DNA of 64,000 nucleotides from Microvirga flocculans ATCC BAA-817. GTDB lineage: Bacteria; Pseudomonadota; Alphaproteobacteria; Rhizobiales; Beijerinckiaceae. The stretch spans positions 123,536 to 187,535 of the forward strand of contig NZ_JAEA01000012.1 in the NCBI RefSeq assembly GCF_000518665.1, written 5' to 3'. Both the position numbers and the translations under genes were made by a program. How positions within the stretch are numbered: position 1 is the first letter of the stretch; every line of letters begins with the position of its first letter. Shown here one piece after another: positions 18,637 through 26,692 of this stretch. Under the pieces are notes generated by a model. It was given only the letters and a program-made list of their open reading frames with translations, made no database searches and was not told the DNA's origin.

Positions 18637-18999
18637 ATGATGCGCCTCGTCTATCTGTGCTGCGGCTATGCGAGCCTGGGGCTCGGCATCGTCGGAATCT
18701 TCCTGCCGGTTCTGCCGACGACGCCCTTCGTTCTGCTGGCCGTCTGGTGCTTCGCGCGTTCCAATCCCGATCTGGCGCACAAACTTTACAGCCATCCCCG
18801 GTTCGGTACCCTGCTCACCACATGGCGCGATCAGCGGGCCATTCCCTTTCGCGCCAAGGTCTGGGCGCTGACCATGCTGGCATCATCCTATGGGCTGATC
18901 CTGTGGCTCTCCGAAAGCCGCGTCGTGCCCATGCTGCTCGCTGCGATCATGGGCAGCGTCGCGCTCTTCATCGCGACGCGCCCGAGGCCGCGGCCATAG
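18637..18999 (+). CDS. YbaN family (DUF454) membrane protein
   Basis: A protein of about 120 residues with the YbaN signature GIFLPVLPTTPFVLLAVWCFARSNP given in parts: GIVGIFLPVLPTTPF then FARSNPDLAHKL and HPRFGTLL. Three hydrophobic segments place it in the inner membrane. Function of the family is unknown. The ATG at 18637 is preferred; a GTG at 18613 would add eight residues. The gene is monocistronic. Confidence 0.85.
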   Translation: MMRLVYLCCGYASLGLGIVGIFLPVLPTTPFVLLAVWCFARSNPDLAHKLYSHPRFGTLLTTWRDQRAIPFRAKVWALTMLASSYGLILWLSESRVVPMLLAAIMGSVALFIATRPRPRP

Positions 19000-19142
19000 G
19001 GAACATTCAAGGCGTCAGGAGATTTCAAACAAGCGAAGTCGGATCGCGCTCCGGCACGGGCGTCTCCGATTTGGCCCCGCTTGCGCCATGCTATGGCCCA
19101 GGTTCCGGTTAGGCTTCATGCATCTTCAAAGGGAGCAACGCC

Positions 19143-19259
19143 ATGCGAAGTGTCAGCCTTTCGGTCTTTCTGCTTGCGGCTGCGGCCATCCTCTCGCCGC
19201 TGCTGCTTGCGCTGGCCTACACGGCAAGCGTGTTCGCATCCGCCCTGATGTTTCCTTGA
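19143..19259 (+). CDS. Hypothetical 38-residue hydrophobic peptide
   Basis: ATG at 19143 to TGA at 19257-19259, with a strong ribosome-binding site (AAGGGAG) 8 bases before the start. After MRSVSLSV the chain is almost entirely hydrophobic (FLLAAAAILSPLLLALA) and ends ALMFP, so it would form one membrane helix or an uncleaved signal. No family was recognised. The ribosome-binding site is the main support. Confidence 0.45.
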   Translation: MRSVSLSVFLLAAAAILSPLLLALAYTASVFASALMFP

Positions 19260-19294
19260 CGATCCGGCATCCGCTTTTTTGCCCCGACATTGTA

Positions 19295-19573
19295 TCAATG
19301 CCGAGGATTGGCGATCTCCGCCGTCAGCTTCGGCAGTTCCTTGGTCATCCAATCGACCATCTGTTCGCTGGTCGTGAGGTGGTCGGGCATGGAAATGTAC
19401 GGCCCGTGCGACTCGTAAATCGCGATCGGGTCGCGGGCTCCAAGGATCGGGTCGAGTTCGTCCTCGATCTCCGGCGTGATGGTCCGTCCGCCGAACCAGG
19501 TCAGGAGCAGGAGGAGCATCCCGACGGCGCCGGCAAGGACGACGAGCAGAGACATGGTCAGGTCTGCGATCAC
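19295..19573 (-). CDS. Hypothetical single-pass membrane protein
   Basis: About 92 residues from a GTG at 19573. An N-terminal membrane helix (SLLVVLAGAVGMLLLLLTWF) is followed by an acidic soluble tail (EIEDELDPILGARDPIAIYE, SEQMVDWMTKELPKL). The GTG start is chosen because GAGGAAAGG lies just upstream. The ATG at 19555 has no such site, and longer upstream frames are Arg/Cys-rich and unlikely. No family was recognised. It is convergent with the 38-residue peptide. Confidence 0.55.
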   Translation of the reverse strand: MIADLTMSLLVVLAGAVGMLLLLLTWFGGRTITPEIEDELDPILGARDPIAIYESHGPYISMPDHLTTSEQMVDWMTKELPKLTAEIANPRH

Positions 19574-19779
19574 CGGCCCTTTCCTCGCGGTCCGACACCC
19601 CATCTTCTGGCACCAGCCTAGCGCATCGCGCCTCAAAAGTGGACCCGGTATTTGTCGGGCGCGACACTCCGGTTTTGCGGTTTGCCATGCAGGAACCGGT
19701 TTGAGGCCGGGACATTGAGGTTTACAATGATCACCCGGTCCATGAATGCGACGCAATTGATCCTGTGAGGGAGGCGCGC

Positions 19780-20352
19780 ATGAGAACCTATTACGTGTTC
19801 CAGTCGACGAGCATTCCCGGCCTGCGCGGGTTCGCCGAGAGCCCCGCCGGAGAGGCATTGCCCGCGGATCAGGGGCCCTGGACCCCCTTGCAGCAGATCG
19901 GCCCCGACGAGGAATGGACGCTCGATATCAGCCGCGCGATCGTCGCCGCCGGAATTCTCGAAAACGGCTTCTATCTCTGGGGGCCCGTCAACCGCCCGGC
20001 TTCGACGCATCCCGTGATCGAGAGCGACCGCGTCGAGGGCACGGCCGTCTACGACCCGCAGGGAACGCAGATCGGCACCATCAAGCGGCTTCTGATCGAG
20101 AAGGCGAGCGGGCGCGTGCTCTATGTCGACGTGACCTTCGGCGGGTTCTTAGGGGTAGGCGTGCACCATCACACGATCCCGTGGGACAAGCTGTCCTACG
20201 ACACGGAGCTCGAAGGCTATCGCACCGATATCACGGAGGCGCAGGTCGTCGGTGCGCCCGCCTTCTACGGCGACGATCGGGTCTGGCCCGAACGCAGTCG
20301 CGAGCAGGAGCTGCGCGATTACTGGCACGACATCCCACGCGGCCCGATCTGA
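19780..20352 (+). CDS. PRC-barrel domain protein
   Basis: A 190-residue protein. A short N-terminal segment (about 1-75) resembles a 'modified nucleotide' display region common in soil alphaproteobacteria but was not recognised. A PRC-barrel follows (about 78-160): VEGTAVYDPQGTQIGTIKRL, then VDVTFGGFLGVGVHHHTIPW and LSYDTELEGYRTDI. PRC-barrels appear in RimM, photosynthetic reaction-centre H subunits and stress-related proteins. The start at 19780 has GAGGGAGG upstream. It probably forms a unit with the next small gene, 27 bases downstream. Confidence 0.82.
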   Translation: MRTYYVFQSTSIPGLRGFAESPAGEALPADQGPWTPLQQIGPDEEWTLDISRAIVAAGILENGFYLWGPVNRPASTHPVIESDRVEGTAVYDPQGTQIGTIKRLLIEKASGRVLYVDVTFGGFLGVGVHHHTIPWDKLSYDTELEGYRTDITEAQVVGAPAFYGDDRVWPERSREQELRDYWHDIPRGPI

Positions 20353-20379
20353 TCGGGACGCCAAACGGAGACGATCAGG

Positions 20380-20568
20380 ATGAAGCACATGTTCAAGGTC
20401 GGCCAGGTCGTTCAGCCCCGGAGCGTTTCACAGAAGCTTCCGCACGACCGCTTCAGGATTCTGCGCCTGCTTCCGTCGACGGCGGGCGGAATGCCTCTCT
20501 ATTGCATCAGGAACGACGCGGAAATGATCGAACGCGTCGTCGAGCAGAACGACATCGAGGCCGCATAG
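20380..20568 (+). CDS. Hypothetical small basic protein
   Basis: A 62-residue protein with FKVGQVVQPRS near the start, a central DRFRILRLLP strand and MPLYCIRNDAEMIERVVEQND near the end. This looks like a small beta-barrel module. The layout, short and following a PRC-barrel gene, is one I associate with conserved Methylobacteriaceae hypotheticals, but I cannot name the family. The start is at 20380 (GATCAGG upstream) or 20389. Confidence 0.6.
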   Translation: MKHMFKVGQVVQPRSVSQKLPHDRFRILRLLPSTAGGMPLYCIRNDAEMIERVVEQNDIEAA

Positions 20569-20736
20569 CGGCCGGTATCCGGCGCGCCGCGCGGGCCATT
20601 CCGGGGCCTGCCCTTCCGGGAACTCGTGGGCGTTTGCGCCGTTGATTCTCCGAATGCCTTCGTTCCCTCTGGTAAACTCAGACAGCCTGTCGGGTCCTCC
20701 GTTCAGGCTTTTTCTTTGCGCTCTTTCCTTCGCGCC

Positions 20737-22158
20737 TCAACGCTCCACCACCACGCTCTTGATGTTGGTGAATTCGCGGATGCCGAAATAGGAGCATTCG
20801 CGGCCATAGCCCGATTCCTTCACGCCTCCGAACGGCATGCGCGGATCGGAGCGCACATTCGCATTCACGAAGCTCATGCCGGATTCGAGCGCGCCGGCGG
20901 CGATACGCTCGCCGCGGTCCAGGTCCCTTGTGAGAACGCCTGAGCCCAGGCCGAAGGGCGAGGCGTTGGCGATGCGGATGGCCTGCGCCTCGTCGGCGGC
21001 TTCGATGATCGCCGCCACGGGGCCGAAGACCTCCTCGTCATAGGCGGGCATGCCGGGCCGCACATCCGTCAGCACGGTTGCCGGATACCAGGCGCCCGGC
21101 CGGTCGGGCACCTCGCCGCCGAGGAGAAGACGGGCGCCGCGATCGATGCTTTTCTGAACCTGAACGTGGATCGCGTCGCGCGCCTTCACGCTCTGCAGCG
21201 GCCCGAGCTTCGTCGCTTCGTCGCGGGGATCGCCCATCGGATAGGCCCTCATGGCCTCCACGAAGGCGCGCTCGAACGCCGCGCGCACCTCCTTGAGCAC
21301 GATGAAACGCTTGCCCGCGATGCAGCTCTGCCCGCCATTGACCATGCGCGCGGCGGCGCAGACGCGGGCCGCCCGGTCGATATCGGCATCCTCGAGAACG
21401 AGATAGGCGTCGGAGCCGCCGAGTTCGAGCACGCTCTTCTTCAGCGCTCCGCCGGCAGCGCTCGCCACCTCGCGCCCGGCTCCTACGCTGCCCGTGAGGG
21501 TCACGGCGGCGATGGAGGGCGCTTCGATCAGGGCGCGCACATCCCGGCTCGGGACCAGCAGCGTGCGGAAAAGGCCCGCCGGAAACCCCGCCTCGCGAAA
21601 CACGCTCTCGATGGCAAGCGCGCAGCCCGGAACGTTGCTCGCATGCTTGAGCACGGCCGCATTGCCCGCCATGAGAGCGGGCGCGGCGAAGCGGAACACC
21701 TGCCAGAACGGGAAGTTCCACGGCATGACGGCGAGCACGACGCCGAGCGGATTGTAGGTGACGAAGGCCCTGGGGCCGCCGAGATCCACAGGCTCCGCGG
21801 CGAGGTAGCGTTCTGCGTTCTCCGCGAAGTGGTCGCAGTTGAAGGCGCATTTCTCGATCTCGGCCAGGCCTTCCTTGCGGAGCTTGCCCATTTCCGCGGT
21901 CATGATGTCGGCGAATTCCGCTTGTCGGCGGCGCAACACGGTGGCGGCCTTCCTCATGAGGCCCGCCCGGTGCGCGAAGGACGTCTGCCGCCAGGCTTCG
22001 AAGGCGTGGCGCGCCTCCCGCGTCATGGCCAGGGCCTCGTCGAGGCTATGGCCTTCGTAAACGCGGCCGTCTTGTCCGGTTGCCGGATCGACGGTTCCGA
22101 AACGCGGTCTCTGGTCCTGCGATGCACCGCTCTCGGGCCGGCGGGTATTCTCGTCCAT
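20737..22158 (-). CDS. NAD(P)-dependent succinate-semialdehyde-type aldehyde dehydrogenase
   Basis: A 473-residue aldehyde dehydrogenase that oxidises an aldehyde to its acid. The cofactor site shows MPWNFPFWQ and KHASNVP; the general-base Glu is in LELGGSDAYLVLED; the catalytic Cys is in NGGQSCIAGKR. The combination GQSCIAGKRFIV and the C-terminal PFGGVKESGYGRECSYFGIREF are typical of the GabD/Sad subfamily (succinate semialdehyde). It is monocistronic on the minus strand. The exact aldehyde is inferred from subfamily resemblance only. Confidence 0.87.
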   Translation of the reverse strand: MDENTRRPESGASQDQRPRFGTVDPATGQDGRVYEGHSLDEALAMTREARHAFEAWRQTSFAHRAGLMRKAATVLRRRQAEFADIMTAEMGKLRKEGLAEIEKCAFNCDHFAENAERYLAAEPVDLGGPRAFVTYNPLGVVLAVMPWNFPFWQVFRFAAPALMAGNAAVLKHASNVPGCALAIESVFREAGFPAGLFRTLLVPSRDVRALIEAPSIAAVTLTGSVGAGREVASAAGGALKKSVLELGGSDAYLVLEDADIDRAARVCAAARMVNGGQSCIAGKRFIVLKEVRAAFERAFVEAMRAYPMGDPRDEATKLGPLQSVKARDAIHVQVQKSIDRGARLLLGGEVPDRPGAWYPATVLTDVRPGMPAYDEEVFGPVAAIIEAADEAQAIRIANASPFGLGSGVLTRDLDRGERIAAGALESGMSFVNANVRSDPRMPFGGVKESGYGRECSYFGIREFTNIKSVVVER

Positions 22159-22609
22159 GGCTTCGACTCCCGGGGCTCGACGGCCCGTTTCCTGCGGCGA
22201 AGGAACGGACGGAATGGGGGAGCCGTTCCCGCATCCTCTTCAGCACATGATCACGTTCCCGGCCCTTGCTTCGGCCCTCGCCGGCCGCGAGGGCCTATTC
22301 GTGAAGTAATCAGGAAGGGGCACTCGGTGTTGTGCAGCATATCGTCGGAGCACGGCCTTCCGCAGAGAGGTAATACCCAAGAGCATGTTTTGCTGCATTG
22401 CAAAAATGAGCCTGAAATTGATAATGATTGTGCGCGATAAGGACGGAATGAAGAAGGTTATTTCAATCAAACGAAGCTCAGTTGTTTGGTAATATCCTTT
22501 CGAATTGCGTTCATCTGCGAAAAGCGAGGATGGTTATTCGCCGATGATGGCCTGCAGCCTGTATCCGGTGAAGAGCTGCTTCAAGGATCGGTCCGATACT
22601 TTCGGGTAT
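22159..22609. other. AT-rich spacer without recognised genes
   Basis: About 450 bases between the aldehyde dehydrogenase and the class II tRNA gene. By my count lines 22381-22440 and 22441-22500 hold 23 and 22 G/C out of 60, well below the rest of the window, which suggests recently acquired or non-coding DNA. Short frames on both strands lack ribosome-binding sites and family features. Nothing else was recognised. Confidence 0.5.
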
Positions 22610-22694
22610 TCCCAGATGGCGGAATTGGAAGACGCAGCGTGCTGTTGACGCGCCGCCGCAAGGCGTGGGGGTTCGAGGCCCTCTCTGGGAGCCA
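22610..22694 (+). tRNA. Class II tRNA with GUU (Asn) anticodon and long variable arm
   Basis: An 85-base cloverleaf in which every stem pairs. The 7-bp acceptor is TCCCAGA (22610-22616) with TCTGGGA (22684-22690), followed by G73 and an encoded CCA. A 3-bp D stem holds a Leu-like arm, GCGGAATTGGAAGACGC (22619-22635). The anticodon stem is 22637-22641 with 22649-22653 (one G-U), and the loop CTGTTGA gives anticodon GTT at 22644-22646. A variable-arm hairpin (CGCC/GGCG, 22654-22665) and a T arm with TTCGAGG loop complete it. U1-A72, G73 and GUU are tRNA-Asn identity features; the D arm and long variable arm are those of tRNA-Leu. A 7-bp inverted repeat (22694-22700 with 22733-22739) follows. 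Confidence 0.75.
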
Positions 22695-22817
22695 CCTTGC
22701 TCGAAGACTTCGTGAAAAATTCACCCTGTGAGGCAAGGTAAGCCGCCCAGCGGAGGCTTCATGCCTGTCTTGAGTTTGGGGAGAGGAAAGCGAAGGACCG
22801 AAAGTTCTGCCAAGGGC

Positions 22818-22894
<77 letters not shown>

Positions 22895-23059
22895 GGTCTG
22901 TATCACGACCAAGCGGGGCTCGTTTTAGGCTTCCTCGCTTCGGTCTGTCAATCGGCGTGAGGGGCTTCCGCAAGGCGGGAGGCCTCAAAGGGGCGGGATG
23001 GGTTGTTCGGCCGCGCTTCAAACGCTACATGAGCAACGCCGATCCCTGACAGGTCTCCC

Positions 23060-23350
23060 ATGCGCGCGCTCCTCAATGTCATTCTGCTGGCCCTGCAGCT
23101 CTATACCTACCTGATCATCGCCTCCGCGATCCTGAGCTGGCTGGTGGCCTTCAACGTGGTCAACACCCGCAACGATGTCGTCCGCTCGATCTGGAACTTC
23201 CTGGATGCTGTGACCGAGCCGGCCCTGCGGCCGATCCGGAACATCCTGCCCAATCTCGGCGGGGTCGACATCTCGCCCATCATCCTGATTCTGCTGATCA
23301 TTTTCATCCAGAACCTGATCGTCGACTATCTCATGCCGATTGCCTTCTGA
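23060..23350 (+). CDS. YggT family membrane protein
   Basis: A 96-residue inner-membrane protein with two long hydrophobic segments (about 3-25 and 70-92) separated by the conserved [28 protein letters not shown] stretch (quoted in parts: [25 protein letters not shown]). YggT/CcmB-like family members act in membrane or cell-division-linked processes, but no defined reaction is known. It heads a tight unit with the DUF167 gene (12 bases apart) and folD. Confidence 0.9.
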   Translation: MRALLNVILLALQLYTYLIIASAILSWLVAFNVVNTRNDVVRSIWNFLDAVTEPALRPIRNILPNLGGVDISPIILILLIIFIQNLIVDYLMPIAF

Positions 23351-23362
23351 GGAGGCCTGGCC

Positions 23363-23680
23363 ATGCCCTGGCGCATCCGCCCCGACGGCCTCGAGGTCCG
23401 GGTCCGCGTGACCCCCCGGGGCGGGCGCGATGCGGTCGACGGGGTCGAGACCCTCTCCGACGGCAAGCCCGTCCTCAAGGTCCGGGTCAGGGCCGTGCCC
23501 GAGGACGGGGCGGCGAACGAGGGCGTGAGGCGCCTTCTCGCCAAGGCCCTCAAGGTTCCCGCCTCGGCGGTGAGCCTGGAGGCGGGCGCCACGGCCCGGC
23601 TGAAAACCTTTCTGATCTCAGGCGAAGGCGGCCCGCTCGCCGCCGCTCTCGCCGCTTTGACAGGACGAGACGACCCATGA
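23363..23680 (+). CDS. DUF167 (YggU) family protein
   Basis: A 105-residue soluble protein with the DUF167 core: [14 protein letters not shown] near the start, [19 protein letters not shown] in the middle (PEDGAAN is the hallmark) and a C-terminal [11 protein letters not shown] strand. Function is unknown. The YggT-DUF167 pairing is common in proteobacteria. The stop overlaps the folD start (ATGA at 23677). Confidence 0.9.
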   Translation: MPWRIRPDGLEVRVRVTPRGGRDAVDGVETLSDGKPVLKVRVRAVPEDGAANEGVRRLLAKALKVPASAVSLEAGATARLKTFLISGEGGPLAAALAALTGRDDP

Positions 23681-24585
23681 CCGCCACGATCATCGACGGA
23701 AAAGCCTATGCCCAGGGCCTGCGCGCCCGCATCGCCGCGGCGGTCGGGACGCTCGCGGGGCAGGGCGTGACGCCGGGGCTCGCCGTGGTGATCGTCGGCG
23801 AGGACCCGGCCAGCCAGCTCTACGTGAAGAACAAGGCCCGCCAGACCGTCGAGGTCGGCATGCGCTCCTTCGAGCATACGCTTCCGGCCTCCACCAGCGA
23901 GGCGGAGCTGCTGGCCCTCGTCGCGACGCTCAACGCCGATCCGGCGGTGGACGGCATCCTCGTGCAGCTGCCGCTGCCGAAGCAGATCGATGCGCAGAAG
24001 GTGATCGAGGCCATCGATCCGGCCAAGGACGTGGACGGCTTCCACCCGATCAATGCCGGCCGGCTGATGACCGGCGTGCCGGGCCTCGTTTCCTGCACGC
24101 CGCTCGGCTGCCTGCTGCTCGCGCAATCGGTGCGCCGGGATCTGTCGGGGCTCAACGCCGTGGTGGTCGGGCGCTCCAACATCGTCGGCAAGCCCATGGC
24201 GCAGCTCCTCATCGCCCAGAGCTGCACGGTGACGGTCGCCCATTCCAGGACCCGCGACCTTCCGGCTGTGTGCCGTAACGCGGACCTGCTCGTCGCCGCC
24301 GTCGGACGGCCCGAAATGGTGCGCGGCGACTGGATCAAGCCCGGCGCCATCGTGATCGACGTGGGCATCAACCGGGTGCCGAACCCCGCCGCGGGCGAGG
24401 GCAAGACCCGGGTGGTCGGCGACGTGGCCTATGCGGAGGCCGTGAAGGTCGCCTCCGCCATCACCCCGGTGCCGGGCGGCGTCGGCCCCATGACCATCGC
24501 CTGCCTCCTGCGCAACACCCTGGAAGCGGCCTGCCTCCGGCGCGGGCTGACGATGCCTCAGGTGGATTTTGCGAGTGCCTCGTGA
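23677..24585 (+). CDS. folD: Bifunctional methylene-THF dehydrogenase / methenyl-THF cyclohydrolase
   Basis: A 302-residue cytoplasmic enzyme of one-carbon metabolism that interconverts 5,10-methylene-, methenyl- and 10-formyl-tetrahydrofolate. The catalytic Lys lies in [12 protein letters not shown] (about 50), the substrate motif [14 protein letters not shown] is about 95-108, the NADP-binding [16 protein letters not shown] is about 166-181, and the signature [15 protein letters not shown] is near residue 265. Length is normal. It is translationally coupled to the DUF167 gene. Confidence 0.95.
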   Translation: MTATIIDGKAYAQGLRARIAAAVGTLAGQGVTPGLAVVIVGEDPASQLYVKNKARQTVEVGMRSFEHTLPASTSEAELLALVATLNADPAVDGILVQLPLPKQIDAQKVIEAIDPAKDVDGFHPINAGRLMTGVPGLVSCTPLGCLLLAQSVRRDLSGLNAVVVGRSNIVGKPMAQLLIAQSCTVTVAHSRTRDLPAVCRNADLLVAAVGRPEMVRGDWIKPGAIVIDVGINRVPNPAAGEGKTRVVGDVAYAEAVKVASAITPVPGGVGPMTIACLLRNTLEAACLRRGLTMPQVDFASAS

Positions 24586-24669
24586 AAGGATTCACATTCG
24601 TCTGACAGATATCCTCGACGGATACCGCAAAGTCTGACACTGATGATCGATATAAAAGCGGGGGCGCGC

Positions 24670-24969
24670 ATGACACTGACGACAGAGCAACATCTTCTCA
24701 TCGAGACCCGTGTCACGAACGAGGGGCCAAGCATTGTCGTGGCCTATCTGTTCTGGTTCTTCCTTGGCATTTTCTCGGCCCATCGCTTCTATCTCGGGCG
24801 ACCCGGCACGGCGATCCTTCAGATCCTGTCGTTCTTTGTTCTGATCGGCTTCGTCTGGCTGTTCATCGATCTCTTCCTGATCCCTGGCATGGTTCGCAGC
24901 AAGCAGCAGGAACTCAGGCAGCGCTTGGCCTATCAGCTGAGTGGACAATCCGGGTTGGTTCCCGCCTGA
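24670..24969 (+). CDS. TM2 domain membrane protein
   Basis: About 99 residues with the TM2 pattern: two membrane helices (YLFWFFLGIFSAHRFYLG and ILQILSFFVLIGFVWLFIDLF in parts: ILSFFVLIGFVW) around the conserved HRFYLGRPGTAILQ turn, then the charged DLFLIPGMVRSKQQE tail. Function of the domain in bacteria is unknown. The start at 24670 follows GCGGGGG; an in-frame ATG at 24643 would add nine residues. Confidence 0.82.
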   Translation: MTLTTEQHLLIETRVTNEGPSIVVAYLFWFFLGIFSAHRFYLGRPGTAILQILSFFVLIGFVWLFIDLFLIPGMVRSKQQELRQRLAYQLSGQSGLVPA

Positions 24970-24997
24970 TCCCCGCTTCGTCGGAAGGGGGCTTGAG

Positions 24998-25165
24998 CCG
25001 TCCTTCCGCACATACTCCATGAGCTGTCGTGCCGAGGGGGCGGCCCTCCTTCGGGTCGACGCCATGAATGGCCATGGTGCGTGCGGTTCGCCTCGATCAC
25101 GCGTCGGACGGCGTCGAAGCTGCGCAGCCCTGCCGGAAAATCCCGCAGGATCCGAACGAATGCCT
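24998..25165 (-). pseudogene. Relic of a LysR regulator C-terminus
   Basis: On the minus strand this spacer encodes, in one frame, GLRSFDAVRRVIEA and, in another, PSARQLMEYVRKDG. The intact LysR gene at 26693-27577 has LRSFDAVCRMVEAG and PSARQLVEHLRKG at the same relative places. About 40 residues between these motifs are missing or garbled. The rest of the gene is gone. It lies upstream of and divergent from the flavin oxidase, the usual site for a LysR regulator. Confidence 0.7.
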
Positions 25166-25235
25166 TGCGCCGTCTGGATGGCGGGCGCAAAATGTTGGCT
25201 GTGGGGCGACGGTTCACCCTTGAGAGGAGCGAACC

Positions 25236-26660
25236 ATGAACGACATGAGCCTCATGAATCTGCAATCGGAAATGACGACGGTCAGCGCCGCTGCGATCGA
25301 GGCGCTGGCGGCGCAGCAGCGCGGCCCCGTGCTCGATGCGCACCACCCCTCCTATGACGGCGTGCGCGGAATCTGGAATGCGATGATCGACCGCAAGCCC
25401 GCCCTGATCGTGCAATGCGCGGGAGCTGCGGATGTCATTCATGCGGTGCAGTTTGCGCGCGACAACCGATTGCTCGTCTCGGTCCGTGGCGGCGGGCACA
25501 ACATCGCCGGCAACGCCGTTTGCAACGGCGGCCTGATGATCGATCTGTCGCCGATGAAATCGGTGCGCGTGGATGCCAAGGCGAAGCGGGTCTGGGTCGA
25601 GCCGGGCGCGTCGCTGGCCGATGTGGACAAGGAAACGCAGGCCTTCGGCCTCGCGCTGCCGACGGGCATCAATTCCACCACGGGCATCGCCGGGTTGACG
25701 CTCGGCGGCGGGTTCGGCTGGATCACGCGCAAGTTCGGCCTCACCATCGACAACTTGGTGGCGGCCGACGTCGTGATGGCGGACGGCCAGATGGTGCGCG
25801 CCAGCGCGACCGAGAACCCGGATCTCTTCTGGGCCCTGCGCGGCGGCGGCGGGAACTTCGGCATCGTCACCTGCTTCGAGTTCAAGCTCCACGAACTCGG
25901 CCCACAGGTGATGTCGGGCCTGGTGGTGCATCCGTTCGACGATGCGAAAACGGTTCTGGCCCAATACCGCGATGCCCTGGAGGCCGCGCCCGACGAGCTG
26001 ACGTGCTGGGCCGTGATGCGCCAGGCGCCGCCGCTGCCGTTCCTCCCTCCGGAATGGCATGGCAGGAACGTGGTGATCCTCGCCATGTGCTATTGCGGCG
26101 ATCTCGCCGCAGGCGAGAAAGCGACGGCCGGGCTGCGCGCCATCGGCAGGCCGATCGCCGATGTGGTCGCTCCGCATCTTTTCGCCGGCTGGCAGCAGGC
26201 CTTCGATCCGCTGCTGACCCCCGGTGCCCGCAATTACTGGAAGAGCCTCGATTTCATCGAGCTCTCCGATGCGACCATCGACCTTCTGACCGATGCGATC
26301 CGCGCATTGCCGGGCCCGGAATGCGAGATCTTCATCGGCCATGTGGGCGGCGCCGCCGGACGGGTCCCAGCGGAGGCGACGGCATTTCCGCAACGAAATT
26401 CGCATTTCGTGATGAACGTGCACGCGCGCTGGCGCGATCCGGCGATGGACAAGGCCTGCATCGCCTGGGCGCGTGGGATCTTCGAGGCGGGCAAGCCTCA
26501 CGCCGCTCCGACCGCTTACGTCAACTTCATGCCGGGCGACGAGTCGGACCGCGTCGAAACCGCCTATGGAGGGAATTATTGCCGCCTGGCCGAGATCAAG
26601 CGGCGTTACGATCCGGAGAACCTGTTCCGCATGAACCAGAACGTGCGGCCCGCGCATTAG
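25236..26660 (+). CDS. FAD-linked oxidoreductase, berberine-bridge-enzyme type
   Basis: A 474-residue flavoenzyme with an N-terminal FAD-binding (PCMH) domain. SVRGGGHNIAGN holds the His that usually binds FAD covalently (about residue 88). AGLTLGGGFGWITRKFGLTIDNL and LRGGGGNFGIVT follow (each shown in part). The C-terminal BBE motif is YGGNYCRLAEIKRRYDP, then ENLFRMNQNV. The second covalent Cys of plant BBEs is not seen at the TLGGGFGW site, so single linkage is likely. The substrate is unknown. It is flanked by a LysR relic upstream and an intact convergent LysR gene downstream. Confidence 0.87.
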   Translation: MNDMSLMNLQSEMTTVSAAAIEALAAQQRGPVLDAHHPSYDGVRGIWNAMIDRKPALIVQCAGAADVIHAVQFARDNRLLVSVRGGGHNIAGNAVCNGGLMIDLSPMKSVRVDAKAKRVWVEPGASLADVDKETQAFGLALPTGINSTTGIAGLTLGGGFGWITRKFGLTIDNLVAADVVMADGQMVRASATENPDLFWALRGGGGNFGIVTCFEFKLHELGPQVMSGLVVHPFDDAKTVLAQYRDALEAAPDELTCWAVMRQAPPLPFLPPEWHGRNVVILAMCYCGDLAAGEKATAGLRAIGRPIADVVAPHLFAGWQQAFDPLLTPGARNYWKSLDFIELSDATIDLLTDAIRALPGPECEIFIGHVGGAAGRVPAEATAFPQRNSHFVMNVHARWRDPAMDKACIAWARGIFEAGKPHAAPTAYVNFMPGDESDRVETAYGGNYCRLAEIKRRYDPENLFRMNQNVRPAH

Positions 26661-26692
26661 GCTCCCTTGAGCGTGGGTGAGTTCTCAACCCC

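Noticed and set aside
22414..22436. Fur-box-like sequence GATAATGATTGTGC
   Set aside because: Only the left half resembles a Fur site, the dyad is absent and no iron gene is adjacent.
22240..22470. A 76-codon minus-strand frame in the AT-rich spacer
   Set aside because: No ribosome-binding site, no recognisable family and composition no different from the surrounding AT-rich non-coding DNA.
22486..22731. An 81-codon plus-strand frame across the class II tRNA
   Set aside because: It runs straight through the tRNA cloverleaf, has no ribosome-binding site and its product is Arg-rich in the way tRNA shadows usually are.
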